A stretch of DNA of 64,000 nt from an uncultured Bacilli bacterium (GCA_934098385.1 CAKOOJ010000003.1:94935-158934), one strand, 5' to 3'. Numbered from the stretch's first letter, positions 9,092 through 18,514 are shown. Numbers and translations: made by a program. Notes: generated by a model from the sequence alone, not told the origin.

Positions 9092-10795
9092 TTACCTCAT
9101 ATATAATTTTAATAATTCTTTTATTGTGGTCTCAATATTAAATTCTTTTAAAACTTTATTATATCCGTTATTCGAATATTTTTTTCTTAATTCTTTAGTA
9201 TTTATTAATTCTACTATCTCATCATATAATTTTTTTGTATCTCCGGGATTAATTAGAATACCATCTTTTTTTGAGGTTATTATTTCTTTTATACCATTTA
9301 TATTTGTTGAGATTGTTACACATTTATATCCCATAGCTTCTAAAACTGATAATGGTTGTCCTTCATTATAGGAAGGTAAAATATAATATGTACATTTTTT
9401 TAAATATTTTATTTTTTGTTTTTCATTCAACCATCCTAAATATGTAATATTATTTTCGAGATTATTTGACTTTATCAAATCTAGAAGTTTTTTTACTTCT
9501 CCATTTCCTCCTATGTATAAATGAATATCTTTATATTTCTTTTTAAGTTTTTTTATAACTTCTATCAAATCGTATAATCCTTTTCTTTTTCCTATTATAC
9601 CTAGAAATAAAATATTCTTATTATTTATATTTTTATTAAAATTACTGGGAACTTGAATTGAATTTTTTATAACGACTATTTTTTTCTTATCTGTAATATT
9701 GCTTAAAAATATTTTCCATTCTTCAGTAAGTGCAATTATTGTATTTGCTTTGTTAAACATTTTTTTTATATATTTTTTTTGAAAATCATTGCATTCTTCT
9801 TTATAAAAAATATCAAATTCACTACCATGCATATGTAAAATAATTTTTTTATTAATTAGTTTTGATATATTTATGTAAATACTTTTTCTCCACGTGCTAT
9901 ACCTCGACGACATATGAATATGTACAATGTCATAGTTTTTTACATTAAATATAAATTGAAAAAAGCCTTTTATCATTTTTAATATTTTACTTAATTTATT
10001 TCCATCATTTACAGTTTCTATATATTTTAAATTTATTTTTTTGTCTAACCCAGCTTTATAATAACTATTTACTACAGTAGTTATTCCACCTTTAGTTTTT
10101 CTAGAAGTCCCTATCATTAGTACATTAATTCTTTTATCATGATTTGGATTTCTATCTTTAAGTATTACGATAAATGTTTTAAGAAATATTTCTATATCAA
10201 TTAATAAGTTACACTCTTTTGAATATTTTTGTTCAATTTTTAATCTGTCATTAAAAGTTATATTATTGCGCCCAAAGGTTTGCCATAGTCCTGTAATACC
10301 AGGCTTTGTACTAATTATGTCATGTATATAGTTCTTCATGTATTTTTTTTCACTAATTAAGTATGGTCTATTTCCTATTACAGACATTTCTCCTTTAATA
10401 ACATTTATAAATTGGGGAAATTCGTCTATTGAAAAATTTCTTATAATTCGTCCTACTTTCGTCAATCTTGGATCATTTTGAAGTTTTTTGTATTTTTTAT
10501 ATTCATTATACATTTTATGATTATTCGATAACACTTTTTCTAACTCTTCATCAGCATTATCTACCATTGTTTTAAACTTGTACATTTTAAATACTTTATT
10601 GTTTTTTCCAATTCTTTTTTGTGTATAAAAAATATTTCCTTTATCTTTATATATTAAGTGTAATATATAAACGTATAAAGTAATTGGTACTAATAATATA
10701 CAACCAGTAATACCAAATATTATATCAAATATTCTTTTTATAAAGTTATAAAGATATCTTTTTTTCAAAAACATCACCATCTTAATTTGTTTCAT
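9092..10795 (-). CDS. fused initiating phosphoglycosyl transferase and GT4 glycosyltransferase
   Basis: 567 residues with two enzymes in one frame. Residues about 12-215 are a bacterial sugar transferase (WcaJ/WbaP catalytic half): one re-entrant N-terminal helix, FYTQKRIGKNNKVFKMYKFK, DEFPQFINVIKGEMSVIGNRP and KPGITGLWQ. Residues about 220-567 are a GT-B fold GT4 enzyme: MIGTSRKTKGGITTVV, HIHMSSRYS, and the donor-site stretch SYNEGQPLSVLEAMGYKCV. The first would load a sugar-phosphate on undecaprenyl phosphate, the second would add the next sugar. A junction near residue 218 (KDRNPNHDKRINVLMIG) has no stop or start signal between the halves. The start at 10795 overlaps the Wzz-like gene by 14 bases; alternative ATGs lie five and seven codons in. 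Such enzymes are usually separate proteins. Confidence 0.82.
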   Translation of the reverse strand: MKQIKMVMFLKKRYLYNFIKRIFDIIFGITGCILLVPITLYVYILHLIYKDKGNIFYTQKRIGKNNKVFKMYKFKTMVDNADEELEKVLSNNHKMYNEYKKYKKLQNDPRLTKVGRIIRNFSIDEFPQFINVIKGEMSVIGNRPYLISEKKYMKNYIHDIISTKPGITGLWQTFGRNNITFNDRLKIEQKYSKECNLLIDIEIFLKTFIVILKDRNPNHDKRINVLMIGTSRKTKGGITTVVNSYYKAGLDKKINLKYIETVNDGNKLSKILKMIKGFFQFIFNVKNYDIVHIHMSSRYSTWRKSIYINISKLINKKIILHMHGSEFDIFYKEECNDFQKKYIKKMFNKANTIIALTEEWKIFLSNITDKKKIVVIKNSIQVPSNFNKNINNKNILFLGIIGKRKGLYDLIEVIKKLKKKYKDIHLYIGGNGEVKKLLDLIKSNNLENNITYLGWLNEKQKIKYLKKCTYYILPSYNEGQPLSVLEAMGYKCVTISTNINGIKEIITSKKDGILINPGDTKKLYDEIVELINTKELRKKYSNNGYNKVLKEFNIETTIKELLKLYMR

Positions 10796-11882
10796 CTACA
10801 ATTATATTATAATGTGCATTATGTATATTTAACAATTCTATACTTTTTTTCAATTCATCACTTTTGCTTAAATTTATTTTAACAAATAAATATGTTTTAT
10901 CTATAATATCTTTTATTTCAAAAGGCATACTTGATGTTAATATTGGTTCATTAATTATAATTATTTTATTGTATGTCTTTCTATATTTTTTTAATATTTT
11001 AGAAATATTATTTTTATCTTTATCTATATATATAATATTATTATTTGTTTTATAATCATTTAGAGTTTCATTATATTTAAAATGTATAAATAAACATTTA
11101 TTATTTACATTATTTTCTAAAATGTTAATAATTTTATTTATATTCTCATTATTTATTGCAGATATGCTAATTATTTCATTATCATCTATACTATTTAAAA
11201 TTTTTAAACTTTTATTTAAATCATTATCTACATATCCTATTATTTTATTTTTGCAAATATTTTTTATTTCTTGTTCAGTTCTTAGAGTTTTATCTAAATA
11301 ATATAATAAAAGTATAATACATAAACTTAGTCCAAAGGTAAATATTGTTGTTATTATCAAAACTTTTTTTATATTTAAATTAATTGTACTTTCAACATTA
11401 CTAGCATTATCTATAATTAAAATAGTTGTATTGTTGTTTTTTAAAATATTATCTATGTTCGTTATATATTTATCTATCAATGTATTTAATATTTTTTTTA
11501 AATCTTCATTTTTATTACTTTTTATAGTTATAGAGATTAATCCTTTATCTTTAGAGTTAGTGACATTTATATTATTATAAATTTCTTTGTAGTTCGTTTT
11601 CAATTTTAATTCTTTTATTGTATCTTCTATATTAGTTCTAGATTTTATAATTTCAGAATATGTTTGTATTAAATCTCTATTAACATTTAAATTTTTATTC
11701 TCATTTTTACTACCATTAGAATCTGTTAAAACAAGGATTTTTGCTTCGGAAGAATATATTATTCTTTTAGAATATTTATAATATATTCCTCCAAATAATA
11801 ATCCTATGATTAAGCTAATAATTATAAATAATTTTCTTTTATAAATATATTTTAATAAATTTGTGATATCGATATTTTCCAT
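10782..11882 (-). CDS. Wzz/CapA-like chain-length protein with a degenerate BY-kinase-like C-terminal domain
   Basis: 366 residues. A membrane helix at about 17-37 and another at about 172-195 flank an extracytoplasmic Wzz domain, as in YveK/CapA proteins. After the second helix come about 165 more residues whose end (YNKIIIINEPILTSSM and DKTYLFVKINLSKSDELKKS) resembles the last strands of a CpsD/YwqD tyrosine kinase, but no Walker A P-loop is present and no separate kinase is seen in the visible part. It probably controls polymer length and assembly at the membrane; the kinase-like part would be inactive or scaffolding. GGAGGG lies three bases before the ATG at 11882. It is the first gene of the capsule operon. 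Confidence 0.72.
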   Translation of the reverse strand: MENIDITNLLKYIYKRKLFIIISLIIGLLFGGIYYKYSKRIIYSSEAKILVLTDSNGSKNENKNLNVNRDLIQTYSEIIKSRTNIEDTIKELKLKTNYKEIYNNINVTNSKDKGLISITIKSNKNEDLKKILNTLIDKYITNIDNILKNNNTTILIIDNASNVESTINLNIKKVLIITTIFTFGLSLCIILLLYYLDKTLRTEQEIKNICKNKIIGYVDNDLNKSLKILNSIDDNEIISISAINNENINKIINILENNVNNKCLFIHFKYNETLNDYKTNNNIIYIDKDKNNISKILKKYRKTYNKIIIINEPILTSSMPFEIKDIIDKTYLFVKINLSKSDELKKSIELLNIHNAHYNIIVDETN

Positions 11883-11928
11883 AAACCCTCCGTTTTTATA
11901 ATAACATTTTAATATATATTAGTAAATG

Positions 11929-13107
11929 TTAAAAATTTAACATTACCCAATCTGGTTTAAATATTAGAAGTAATCCCATTATAATCATTAGTATACCTCC
12001 TACTAGATTAACGAATTTATTATATCTAGTACTTATACCCTTAGATTTTAATGTAAATACTGCGATTAAAAATACTACTAAATCATCTATTAAGTAGAAG
12101 AATATATATATTAATAAATATATTATTTTTGTTATTCCATGTATATTGTTTATTGTTAGTAATTCTAAATATATTGTTGGAAAGCCTAAGGAACATGCAA
12201 GTTCAATTAAGTTTACACTACTTGCTAGTATAATTGTTCCTATTATTGCTAGTAAAGTTGATTTTTTAGACATAATTTCATTTATTTTTTTTATTATGCC
12301 TTTTCTTTTCTTTTTATCAACTACATGACATCCAGTATCTTTTCTTGTTTTTATATATACATGTAAATTATATATTCCTAATATTATTGCAAAAATAGCG
12401 ATAACATCTCTAACTATATTAACCATTGTTAAATCTAATATATAACTAATTCCTAACATACTTAGAAAATATATTATTCCACTTGTGAATATAAATGTTA
12501 ATCCTATAGACATCATTTTCTTTTTATTTTTCATAGTTAGTGTCATATTTATTAGAAGTAATAAAATCCACATTGCACAAGGATTAAATCCATCTATAAA
12601 GCCTAATATTATACCTACTAGTGTTAAACTAGTTTTTTTTGCATCTATTTTTCCTAAAATTGGTATAGTTTTTTCAGATATATTATTTTCGTTTGTTTTT
12701 TCTTCTAAATAATTATCTATTATACTGGTGAATTCATCTTTTGTTGTTTCATTAAATCCTAATATGTACTCTTTACCTATAACAGTGAATGGTACTCCAG
12801 TACTTGATACTTGGAATAATTCTTTGGTAGCATTCATCATTTTTAAATTATTTTTATCTTTTATTACTTCGTATTTATATATGTTAATTTTATCTTTATA
12901 TTTATTTTCTAATTGTTTAAAATACTCTATTTCATCATGACAATGAGGGCAAGTATAGCTATAAAATAAGTATATATTAACTTTATTTTCTTCTATTTTT
13001 TCTCCTACAATATTTGATACTACATCTTCATAATCTTTATTTAAAGCGAATATGTTAGTAGGAATTAAAAAAAGTATAGAGATTAATATTATCCATATTT
13101 TTTTCAT
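11929..13107 (-). CDS. CcdA-like thiol-disulfide transporter with N-terminal thioredoxin-like domain
   Basis: 392 residues. A signal peptide (about 1-21, ending NIFA) is followed by a thioredoxin-like extracytoplasmic domain with CPHC at about residues 53-56 and a cis-Pro motif GVPF. From about residue 155 there is a six-helix DsbD/CcdA core containing GFIDGFNPCAMW, the conserved N-P-C with one redox Cys, and a second membrane Cys in ELACSLGFP. Together they would carry reducing equivalents from the cytoplasm across the membrane. The gene overlaps the thioredoxin-like gene (ATG at 13107, stop of the upstream gene at 13104), which may supply electrons. Confidence 0.82.
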   Translation of the reverse strand: MKKIWIILISILFLIPTNIFALNKDYEDVVSNIVGEKIEENKVNIYLFYSYTCPHCHDEIEYFKQLENKYKDKINIYKYEVIKDKNNLKMMNATKELFQVSSTGVPFTVIGKEYILGFNETTKDEFTSIIDNYLEEKTNENNISEKTIPILGKIDAKKTSLTLVGIILGFIDGFNPCAMWILLLLINMTLTMKNKKKMMSIGLTFIFTSGIIYFLSMLGISYILDLTMVNIVRDVIAIFAIILGIYNLHVYIKTRKDTGCHVVDKKKRKGIIKKINEIMSKKSTLLAIIGTIILASSVNLIELACSLGFPTIYLELLTINNIHGITKIIYLLIYIFFYLIDDLVVFLIAVFTLKSKGISTRYNKFVNLVGGILMIIMGLLLIFKPDWVMLNF

Positions 13108-13364
13108 AGTATACCACTCAATTCTTCTAGTATTTCTTTTTTTGTTTTCTCTCCAATTATTCTTTTTACTTCTTCATTATTATCTTCTATAATTACAACT
13201 GGTAAAATTTCTCCTACTTTGTATTTTTCTACTTTTTCTTCGTCCATGTCATAATCTAAATTAATATATGTGTGATTTGGGTACATATTTTCTATATCGT
13301 TCCATATATTTTTTGAAATTAAGCATCCTGGACACCACATTGCATTTATTTTAATTATTTTCAT
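13104..13364 (-). CDS. small cytoplasmic thioredoxin-like protein
   Basis: 86 residues with an active-site motif MWCPGC close to the N-terminus and the cis-Pro region GEILPVVII. No signal peptide, so cytoplasmic. The single-domain, shorter-than-thioredoxin size (usual about 105) resembles small glutaredoxin/thioredoxin-like partners of CcdA. It overlaps both neighbours: the desulfurase ends inside its start and its end overlaps the CcdA gene, so the three are one operon. Likely it passes electrons to the CcdA-like protein. Confidence 0.78.
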   Translation of the reverse strand: MKIIKINAMWCPGCLISKNIWNDIENMYPNHTYINLDYDMDEEKVEKYKVGEILPVVIIEDNNEEVKRIIGEKTKKEILEELSGIL

Positions 13365-14487
13365 TACTTTTTAACTCCTCGTCATATATTTTTTTGAATG
13401 ATGCAATAAATTGCTTTAATTCATTTATATTTGTTAAATGGCTTAAACTTATTCTAATGCTATTTTTTGCTAACTCTAAATCATTTGTTATAGCATATAC
13501 TGATTTAGAAGGTGTGCTACCCAATGAACAAGCAGATGTTGTAGATAAGTATATTTGTTGTTCACCTAATTTTTTTACAATTTCTTTTGCATCCATATTT
13601 ATTAAACTTATATTTAATGTATTAGGTATACTACATTTAGGACTATTTATGTGTACGTTAGTGAATATACTAAGTTCTTCTCTTAAATATTTGTTTAAAT
13701 TAGATATATATTCGTATCTATCCACTAAATTATCTAGTGCTAATTCTATAGATTTTTTTAGTGCTACTACGTTTGCTGTTACAGGTGTTCCACTTCTATA
13801 TATTGTTGTTGACTTCCCTCCATGTATTAATGGAATTAATTTCTTGTTATTTATATTTAATAGTACACCAAATCCATTTAAGCCATAAAATTTATGAGGT
13901 GCAAATGTTACAAAATCTACATTTTTAAAATCTACTTTTATTTTACCTACTGCTTGTGTTGCGTCAGTATGAAAGATACAATTTGGGTATTTATTTACTA
14001 TGTTAGTAATTTTTTTAATTGGTTGAATTGTGCCTAATTCACTATCTACGTAACATATACTAACTAAAATTGTGTCATCTCTTATTGTTTTTTTTAATTC
14101 TTCAATATCTATTTCTCCATTATTTAAAATTGGAATTACTGAAATTTCATATCCTTTACTTGCTAAATAATTACATGGTGCAATTATACTTGAGTGTTCA
14201 ATTGCGGAAATTATAATATGTTTTCCTTTATCTTTATTTATTTCTGCTATACCTTTTATTACTAAGTTATTAGATTCACTTGATCCACTTGTATATATTA
14301 TATTTTCTTTATTTATATCAAAGTATGATCCTATTACATTGCTACTATCATCAATAATTTTTTTTGCTTCTGTTCCTAATGGATGTGAACTATTAGGATT
14401 TGCGATATATTTTGTGGTTGCATTTACATATTCTTTTAAAACATCTTTTTCTACTGGAGTATTTGCTGCATAATCTAAATATATCAT
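13351..14487 (-). CDS. cysteine desulfurase (NifS/IscS-like), PLP enzyme
   Basis: 378 residues from the ATG at 14487 (AGGAAG seven to eight bases upstream; a GTG three codons earlier is less likely). Motifs: IYLDYAANTP at the N-terminus, TSGSSESNN, HTDATQAVGK, the PLP Lys in FAPHKFYG (about residue 200), and the sulfur-accepting Cys in STTSACSLG (about residue 325). It would release sulfur from cysteine for Fe-S, thio-tRNA or other thiol chemistry. Unlike iscS it is next to thioredoxin and CcdA genes and not next to iscU or a thiouridylase, so its sulfur acceptor here is unclear. Confidence 0.88.
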   Translation of the reverse strand: MIYLDYAANTPVEKDVLKEYVNATTKYIANPNSSHPLGTEAKKIIDDSSNVIGSYFDINKENIIYTSGSSESNNLVIKGIAEINKDKGKHIIISAIEHSSIIAPCNYLASKGYEISVIPILNNGEIDIEELKKTIRDDTILVSICYVDSELGTIQPIKKITNIVNKYPNCIFHTDATQAVGKIKVDFKNVDFVTFAPHKFYGLNGFGVLLNINNKKLIPLIHGGKSTTIYRSGTPVTANVVALKKSIELALDNLVDRYEYISNLNKYLREELSIFTNVHINSPKCSIPNTLNISLINMDAKEIVKKLGEQQIYLSTTSACSLGSTPSKSVYAITNDLELAKNSIRISLSHLTNINELKQFIASFKKIYDEELKSNENN

Positions 14488-14561
14488 TTTTACCACTTCC
14501 TAAACTAGAATTATTATAACATATTTTTTATGTAATTTTTGTGAAATATAAAAAAAATTAA

Positions 14562-14588
14562 GAAAAAAAGCTTTTTGGCTTTAATTCT
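14562..14588 (-). terminator. terminator overlapping the stop of the 14581-15126 gene
   Basis: Stem AAAGC/GCTTT around a short A-rich loop, followed on the minus strand by a T-run. The stem includes the last codons of the gene. Confidence 0.5.
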
Positions 14589-15126
14589 TAAATGTTATAT
14601 CTCCATCACTAATTGGGTAGTTTGGATAATTTGCATCATTTAATATTATGTTTCTACTTGTAGCTTCTGGATTAATTATTTCGATTTCTTTATTTTCACT
14701 ATCCATGTCTATTTCTTTTACTGTTGATTCAAATGTATGAGAACCATCCGAAGATGTTTGTTTTATATATATTTTTTGTGGAGTACTTGTACCAAATGGT
14801 AAATGTTCTAATTTTGCATTTCCATCTACGTCTGTTGTAACTGGATTTCCATATTCTTGTCCAGTACTATCCGTTCTATAAAATATTGCATTTTCTACCG
14901 GAACTCCTGTTGTTGAATCTCCAGTATCACTAACTTTTATTGTTAAAATACCAGTTGCACTTATTGTAAAAGTATATTCATTTGTACCTTCTTTAATTTC
15001 CACATTTTTTGGGGCTATACTTGAATTATCATACCCTGGAACATTGCATGTAACTGCATAGTTTCCATTTTCTATCTCTTTGCTACCTTTACCATTAGTT
15101 ATGGGAATTAGTATTTCTTTTGACAT
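14581..15126 (-). CDS. hypothetical protein with prealbumin/SpaA-like beta domain
   Basis: 181 residues from the ATG at 15126, which has GGAAGG eight bases upstream; an earlier in-frame ATG lacks a site. No signal peptide and no membrane helix. Residues about 80-150 (VPVENAIFYRTDSTGQEYG, then GNAKLEHLPFGT and KIYIKQTSS) look like a Cna_B/SpaA prealbumin-type beta sandwich, normally found in pilins and adhesins, but here in a protein that seems cytoplasmic or non-classically exported. The preceding gene overlaps its start, so the two are co-translated. Function not recognised. Confidence 0.55.
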   Translation of the reverse strand: MSKEILIPITNGKGSKEIENGNYAVTCNVPGYDNSSIAPKNVEIKEGTNEYTFTISATGILTIKVSDTGDSTTGVPVENAIFYRTDSTGQEYGNPVTTDVDGNAKLEHLPFGTSTPQKIYIKQTSSDGSHTFESTVKEIDMDSENKEIEIINPEATSRNIILNDANYPNYPISDGDITFKN

Positions 15127-15454
15127 ATATATTTCCTTCCGTGATAGGTAAATTTTCATAATATAAATCTATTATTTTAAATGTAATCGAAATGTTTTTA
15201 TTGCATTTTGGAATAGGATTTCCTAAATATAATAAAATTGTATCTTTTATATTTTTTTTAATATATACAACAAATTGTTTACTCATAACTATTATTTTAT
15301 ATACTTTATTTATTTCAAAATTGAAATTTATTGTACCATCAATATTTGTTTTGGTATTTAAAAGAATATTATCTTTATTGTCTTTAATGATAATACTAAA
15401 TTTTGTAGCATTAATATTTGTACATAAAATACATTTTATTTTTATATTTTTCAT
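15095..15454 (-). CDS. hypothetical small beta-rich protein
   Basis: 119 residues from the ATG at 15454 with GGAGTG six to seven bases before it. It is Lys/Ile/Asn-rich with alternating beta-strand patterns (FSIIIKDNKDNILLNTKTNIDGTINFNF), like a single prealbumin-type sandwich, and lacks a signal peptide. Its end overlaps the start of the next gene by 32 bases in another frame. The pair shares the same predicted fold class, so they may form one assembly. No family recognised. Confidence 0.5.
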   Translation of the reverse strand: MKNIKIKCILCTNINATKFSIIIKDNKDNILLNTKTNIDGTINFNFEINKVYKIIVMSKQFVVYIKKNIKDTILLYLGNPIPKCNKNISITFKIIDLYYENLPITEGNIYVKRNTNSHN

Positions 15455-15594
15455 GTTAACACTCCAATTACATAATATTTTATGCAATATCATATTTTAT
15501 AATTAGAATATTTGTCTAGTAATGAGTAGAATATTAATGTAGTTTTTGATATTAATTTATATTTTTTTATATAAATATTATTTTTATTTGATGA

Positions 15595-16395
15595 TTAGGT
15601 ATTTGCGTTTGGTTTCTTTAATTGTTTTATTTTTATATCTATTAATTTATTTTCTGTTTGATTTATAGTGTCTTTCAAAGCTTTTTTTATTTCTTCATCA
15701 GAAATTTCTAAAGACTTACCATTAGAAAATTTCATTGTTATTCTTCCGTAATTCATTTTAAATTCTTCTATCTTATTAATATTCTCTTCTATAAATTTTT
15801 TTGTTAATTTAATTCTAGTTAAATTATGTTGGTTATTATTAGAAAAGCACAATAAAATAGTCTTATCATTTATATTTAATGCTTCACATCCGTTAAAATT
15901 TTTTGCATCGCAAATGATTATATTGTCAAATTCATTTTTATTAAATATTTGAATAAGATTTTTGTTTGAATCTTTTTCTGCTTGTTTTTTAAATTCATAA
16001 TATTTTATATCTTTTAAAAATTCTTTTATATTTTCATTTAATTCGTCATAAGTACATTTTATTGGAGTACTTATAATAATTTCCTTACTATTATTTAGTG
16101 TTATAACCATTCTTTCCATTTCAATATAGTCATTACTTTCATTAAATGTTTCTAATTTTGTTATCTGACTGCTAGATATCATTAAATTTATTAAATAATT
16201 AAATATGCTTTTGAAATCTCCATTATACTTTTTTTTTAATAATGTAAAAAATAAATCACTATTAGTTTTTAAAATATCATTACTTTTATATTTAGTTATG
16301 TACATGCTAATTAAAAGTTCATTTGTATTTTCATCTAAATTTACTTCAAATAATAAAGAATTTATATTTTCTAGTACTTGTTTTGTAACATTCAT
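15595..16395 (-). CDS. hypothetical cytoplasmic protein
   Basis: 266 residues from the ATG at 16395 (AGGGGA five bases upstream). Helical and Lys/Glu/Asn-rich, with no signal peptide or membrane helix. The middle (about 140-190) has an alternating hydrophobic pattern NEFDNIIICDAKNFNGCEAL then KTILLCFSNNN. It stands alone between two oppositely oriented regions. I do not recognise a family. Confidence 0.5.
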   Translation of the reverse strand: MNVTKQVLENINSLLFEVNLDENTNELLISMYITKYKSNDILKTNSDLFFTLLKKKYNGDFKSIFNYLINLMISSSQITKLETFNESNDYIEMERMVITLNNSKEIIISTPIKCTYDELNENIKEFLKDIKYYEFKKQAEKDSNKNLIQIFNKNEFDNIIICDAKNFNGCEALNINDKTILLCFSNNNQHNLTRIKLTKKFIEENINKIEEFKMNYGRITMKFSNGKSLEISDEEIKKALKDTINQTENKLIDIKIKQLKKPNANT

Positions 16396-16501
16396 AAAAT
16401 CCCCTGCCATTTCTAAATATATTTTACTATATAATTATTTAAAATTAAAGGGTATACAGATATTATAAATTATTGTATAATTAAAAAATAGGAATGATGA
16501 T

Positions 16502-18514
16502 ATGAAAAAAATATTAAAAAAATTTAAAAAATTAGATAAAAAATTTAAAATAATGTTTTATATAGTTAGTATTTTGTATATAGTTTCTATTGTTTTTATA
16601 AGTCAGAGTTTGTTACTTCTTAAAAATATAGAAACTGTTTTAAGGATTGTATTTCTTATATTTATATATTTAAGTTATTTTATATATTTATTTATCAGTA
16701 TATTGTTATTATTTAGCAAAAGGAGTAAGAGCTATGTTGGTAATAGTATATTTATTAGTATTATTAGTATAGTCTTTATAGTTGTTAGTATATATATTAA
16801 TAAAACTTATAATATTGTTGATAGAATGAATAAAGATGTTATTACTTATAGTAGTAGTTTAGTTGTTATGAAGGATACTGCATTTAAAAACGATAGCAAT
16901 TTTACTGTTGGTATGATAAGTGATGAAAATGATATTGAAGGTAATATACTTGCAAATAAATTAATTGACAAGAAGAAGTTAGATAAGATTGATGTTAAAT
17001 ATTATGATAATTATTTGGAAATGCTTGGTGATTTATATAGTAGTAAGATTAAAGGTATTTTAGTTAGTTCTGGATATGTTGTTAGTTTTTCTGGGTATGA
17101 TAATTATAATAATATAGGTAGCGAAACAAAAATAGTTTATACATATAAGGAAAAAAGAAAAAATGTTAGTTTAAAAAGTGGTAGTGGTAAGAAGTTAACT
17201 GAGCCTTTTACTATTTTACTACTTGGCGTAGACTCTGAGGTAGATGGTTTGAAGGCTAATCAAGCTTTTAATGGTGATACTATGATGATGATTACTTTTA
17301 ACCCTACTACACTTAATACTACTGTATTTAGTATTCCACGAGACACTTATGCTCCTATTGCTTGTAATGGTAAGAGAAGCAATAAAATAAATTCTAGTGC
17401 TGCAGGTGGTACTACTTGCGTTATAAATACTTTAAAGGATTTAACTGGTATTGATATAGATTATTATGTTAAGATTAATTTTAAGGGTGTAGTTGATTTG
17501 GTTGAAGCTTTGGATGGTATTGAGGTTGATGTTCCTGTTGATTTCTGTGAACAAGATTCTAACAGAGAATTTGGAGACCATGAAATCTGTCTTAAAAAAG
17601 GTGTTCAAACTTTAAATGGTGAAGCTGCACTTGCATTATCTCGACATAGGCATTCTTTACCGCTTGGTGATTTTCAAAGAGTTCAACACCAACAATTAGT
17701 TGTTGAAGCTATGGCTAAAAAAGTAAAAAATATAAGAAGTGTTAATAAATTTTATGAAGTGCTTGATGCTATTAGCAAAAACATTGAAACTAATGTTAGT
17801 ACAGATGAAATGCTTAATTTATATAATGTTGGTAAAAAGATGCTTTTAGAAAATGATGCAAATATTAATATAGAAAAAACTTATTTAACTGGATATGATT
17901 TAACAATGTTAATTCCTGGGTTGGGAAATGTTTATACTTTCCAATATTATCCTGAGAGTTTAAATGAAATTGTTAAGGCCATGAAAATTAATTTAGGGTT
18001 AGAAAAACCTAAAATGATTAAAACATTTAATTTTAGTGCTAATTATACTTACGAAGTTCCTGTTATTGGTAAACAATATTATAGTGTTAAGAGAAATGAG
18101 GCATTGCCTAGTTTTGTTGGAAGTAGTTTAGAATACTTAAATACTTGGGCTAATGCAAGAGGTATTACTGTTAATACAAATTATGTTACCGAGGGTATGG
18201 ATGGTTATGATGAAAATAAAAATGGAATTATAACAAGTCAAAGTGTTAGTAAAGGTACATTAGTAAGTGAAGTTAAAAGTATTACTGTTAGCGTTGTTAA
18301 ATCTTCTAAAAGTGAAAATAATGTTGAAGAAACAAAAAATACTGTAAGTATTAGTGAAGACAATAAAGAAAATGTTAATGATACTAGCAATAATGTTGAG
18401 AATAGTAGTAGTTCTACTATAGATGATAGTCAAAATAGCAATACTAGAGAAAATGAAGGTGAGAATACTACAATTAGTAATGCTGAAGATAATCAATCTT
18501 TTGAGACAAATTAA
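16502..18514 (+). CDS. LytR-CpsA-Psr (LCP) family cell-wall glycopolymer transferase with PASTA-like domain
   Basis: 670 residues. Three N-terminal membrane helices (about 17-39, 45-70, 77-99) precede a cap region and the LCP catalytic domain (about 235-480). The latter shows LLLGVDSEVDG, FNGDTMMMITFNP, FSIPRDTYAPI, KINSSAAGG and LSRHRHSLPLGDFQRVQHQQ, with the Arg/Asp residues that bind polyprenyl-pyrophosphate. About 500-600 is a PASTA-like beta segment (LPSFVGSSLEYLNTWANARG). A low-complexity Ser/Asn/Glu tail follows. LCP enzymes move anionic polymer from undecaprenyl carriers to peptidoglycan, so it could attach the capsule encoded to the left. Single-gene transcription unit; AGGAAT lies before the ATG. 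Confidence 0.88.
   Translation: MKKILKKFKKLDKKFKIMFYIVSILYIVSIVFISQSLLLLKNIETVLRIVFLIFIYLSYFIYLFISILLLFSKRSKSYVGNSIFISIISIVFIVVSIYINKTYNIVDRMNKDVITYSSSLVVMKDTAFKNDSNFTVGMISDENDIEGNILANKLIDKKKLDKIDVKYYDNYLEMLGDLYSSKIKGILVSSGYVVSFSGYDNYNNIGSETKIVYTYKEKRKNVSLKSGSGKKLTEPFTILLLGVDSEVDGLKANQAFNGDTMMMITFNPTTLNTTVFSIPRDTYAPIACNGKRSNKINSSAAGGTTCVINTLKDLTGIDIDYYVKINFKGVVDLVEALDGIEVDVPVDFCEQDSNREFGDHEICLKKGVQTLNGEAALALSRHRHSLPLGDFQRVQHQQLVVEAMAKKVKNIRSVNKFYEVLDAISKNIETNVSTDEMLNLYNVGKKMLLENDANINIEKTYLTGYDLTMLIPGLGNVYTFQYYPESLNEIVKAMKINLGLEKPKMIKTFNFSANYTYEVPVIGKQYYSVKRNEALPSFVGSSLEYLNTWANARGITVNTNYVTEGMDGYDENKNGIITSQSVSKGTLVSEVKSITVSVVKSSKSENNVEETKNTVSISEDNKENVNDTSNNVENSSSSTIDDSQNSNTRENEGENTTISNAEDNQSFETN

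Noticed and set aside
13394..13888. Long plus-strand open frame
   Set aside because: Runs antisense through the cysteine desulfurase gene, which has full motifs on the minus strand.
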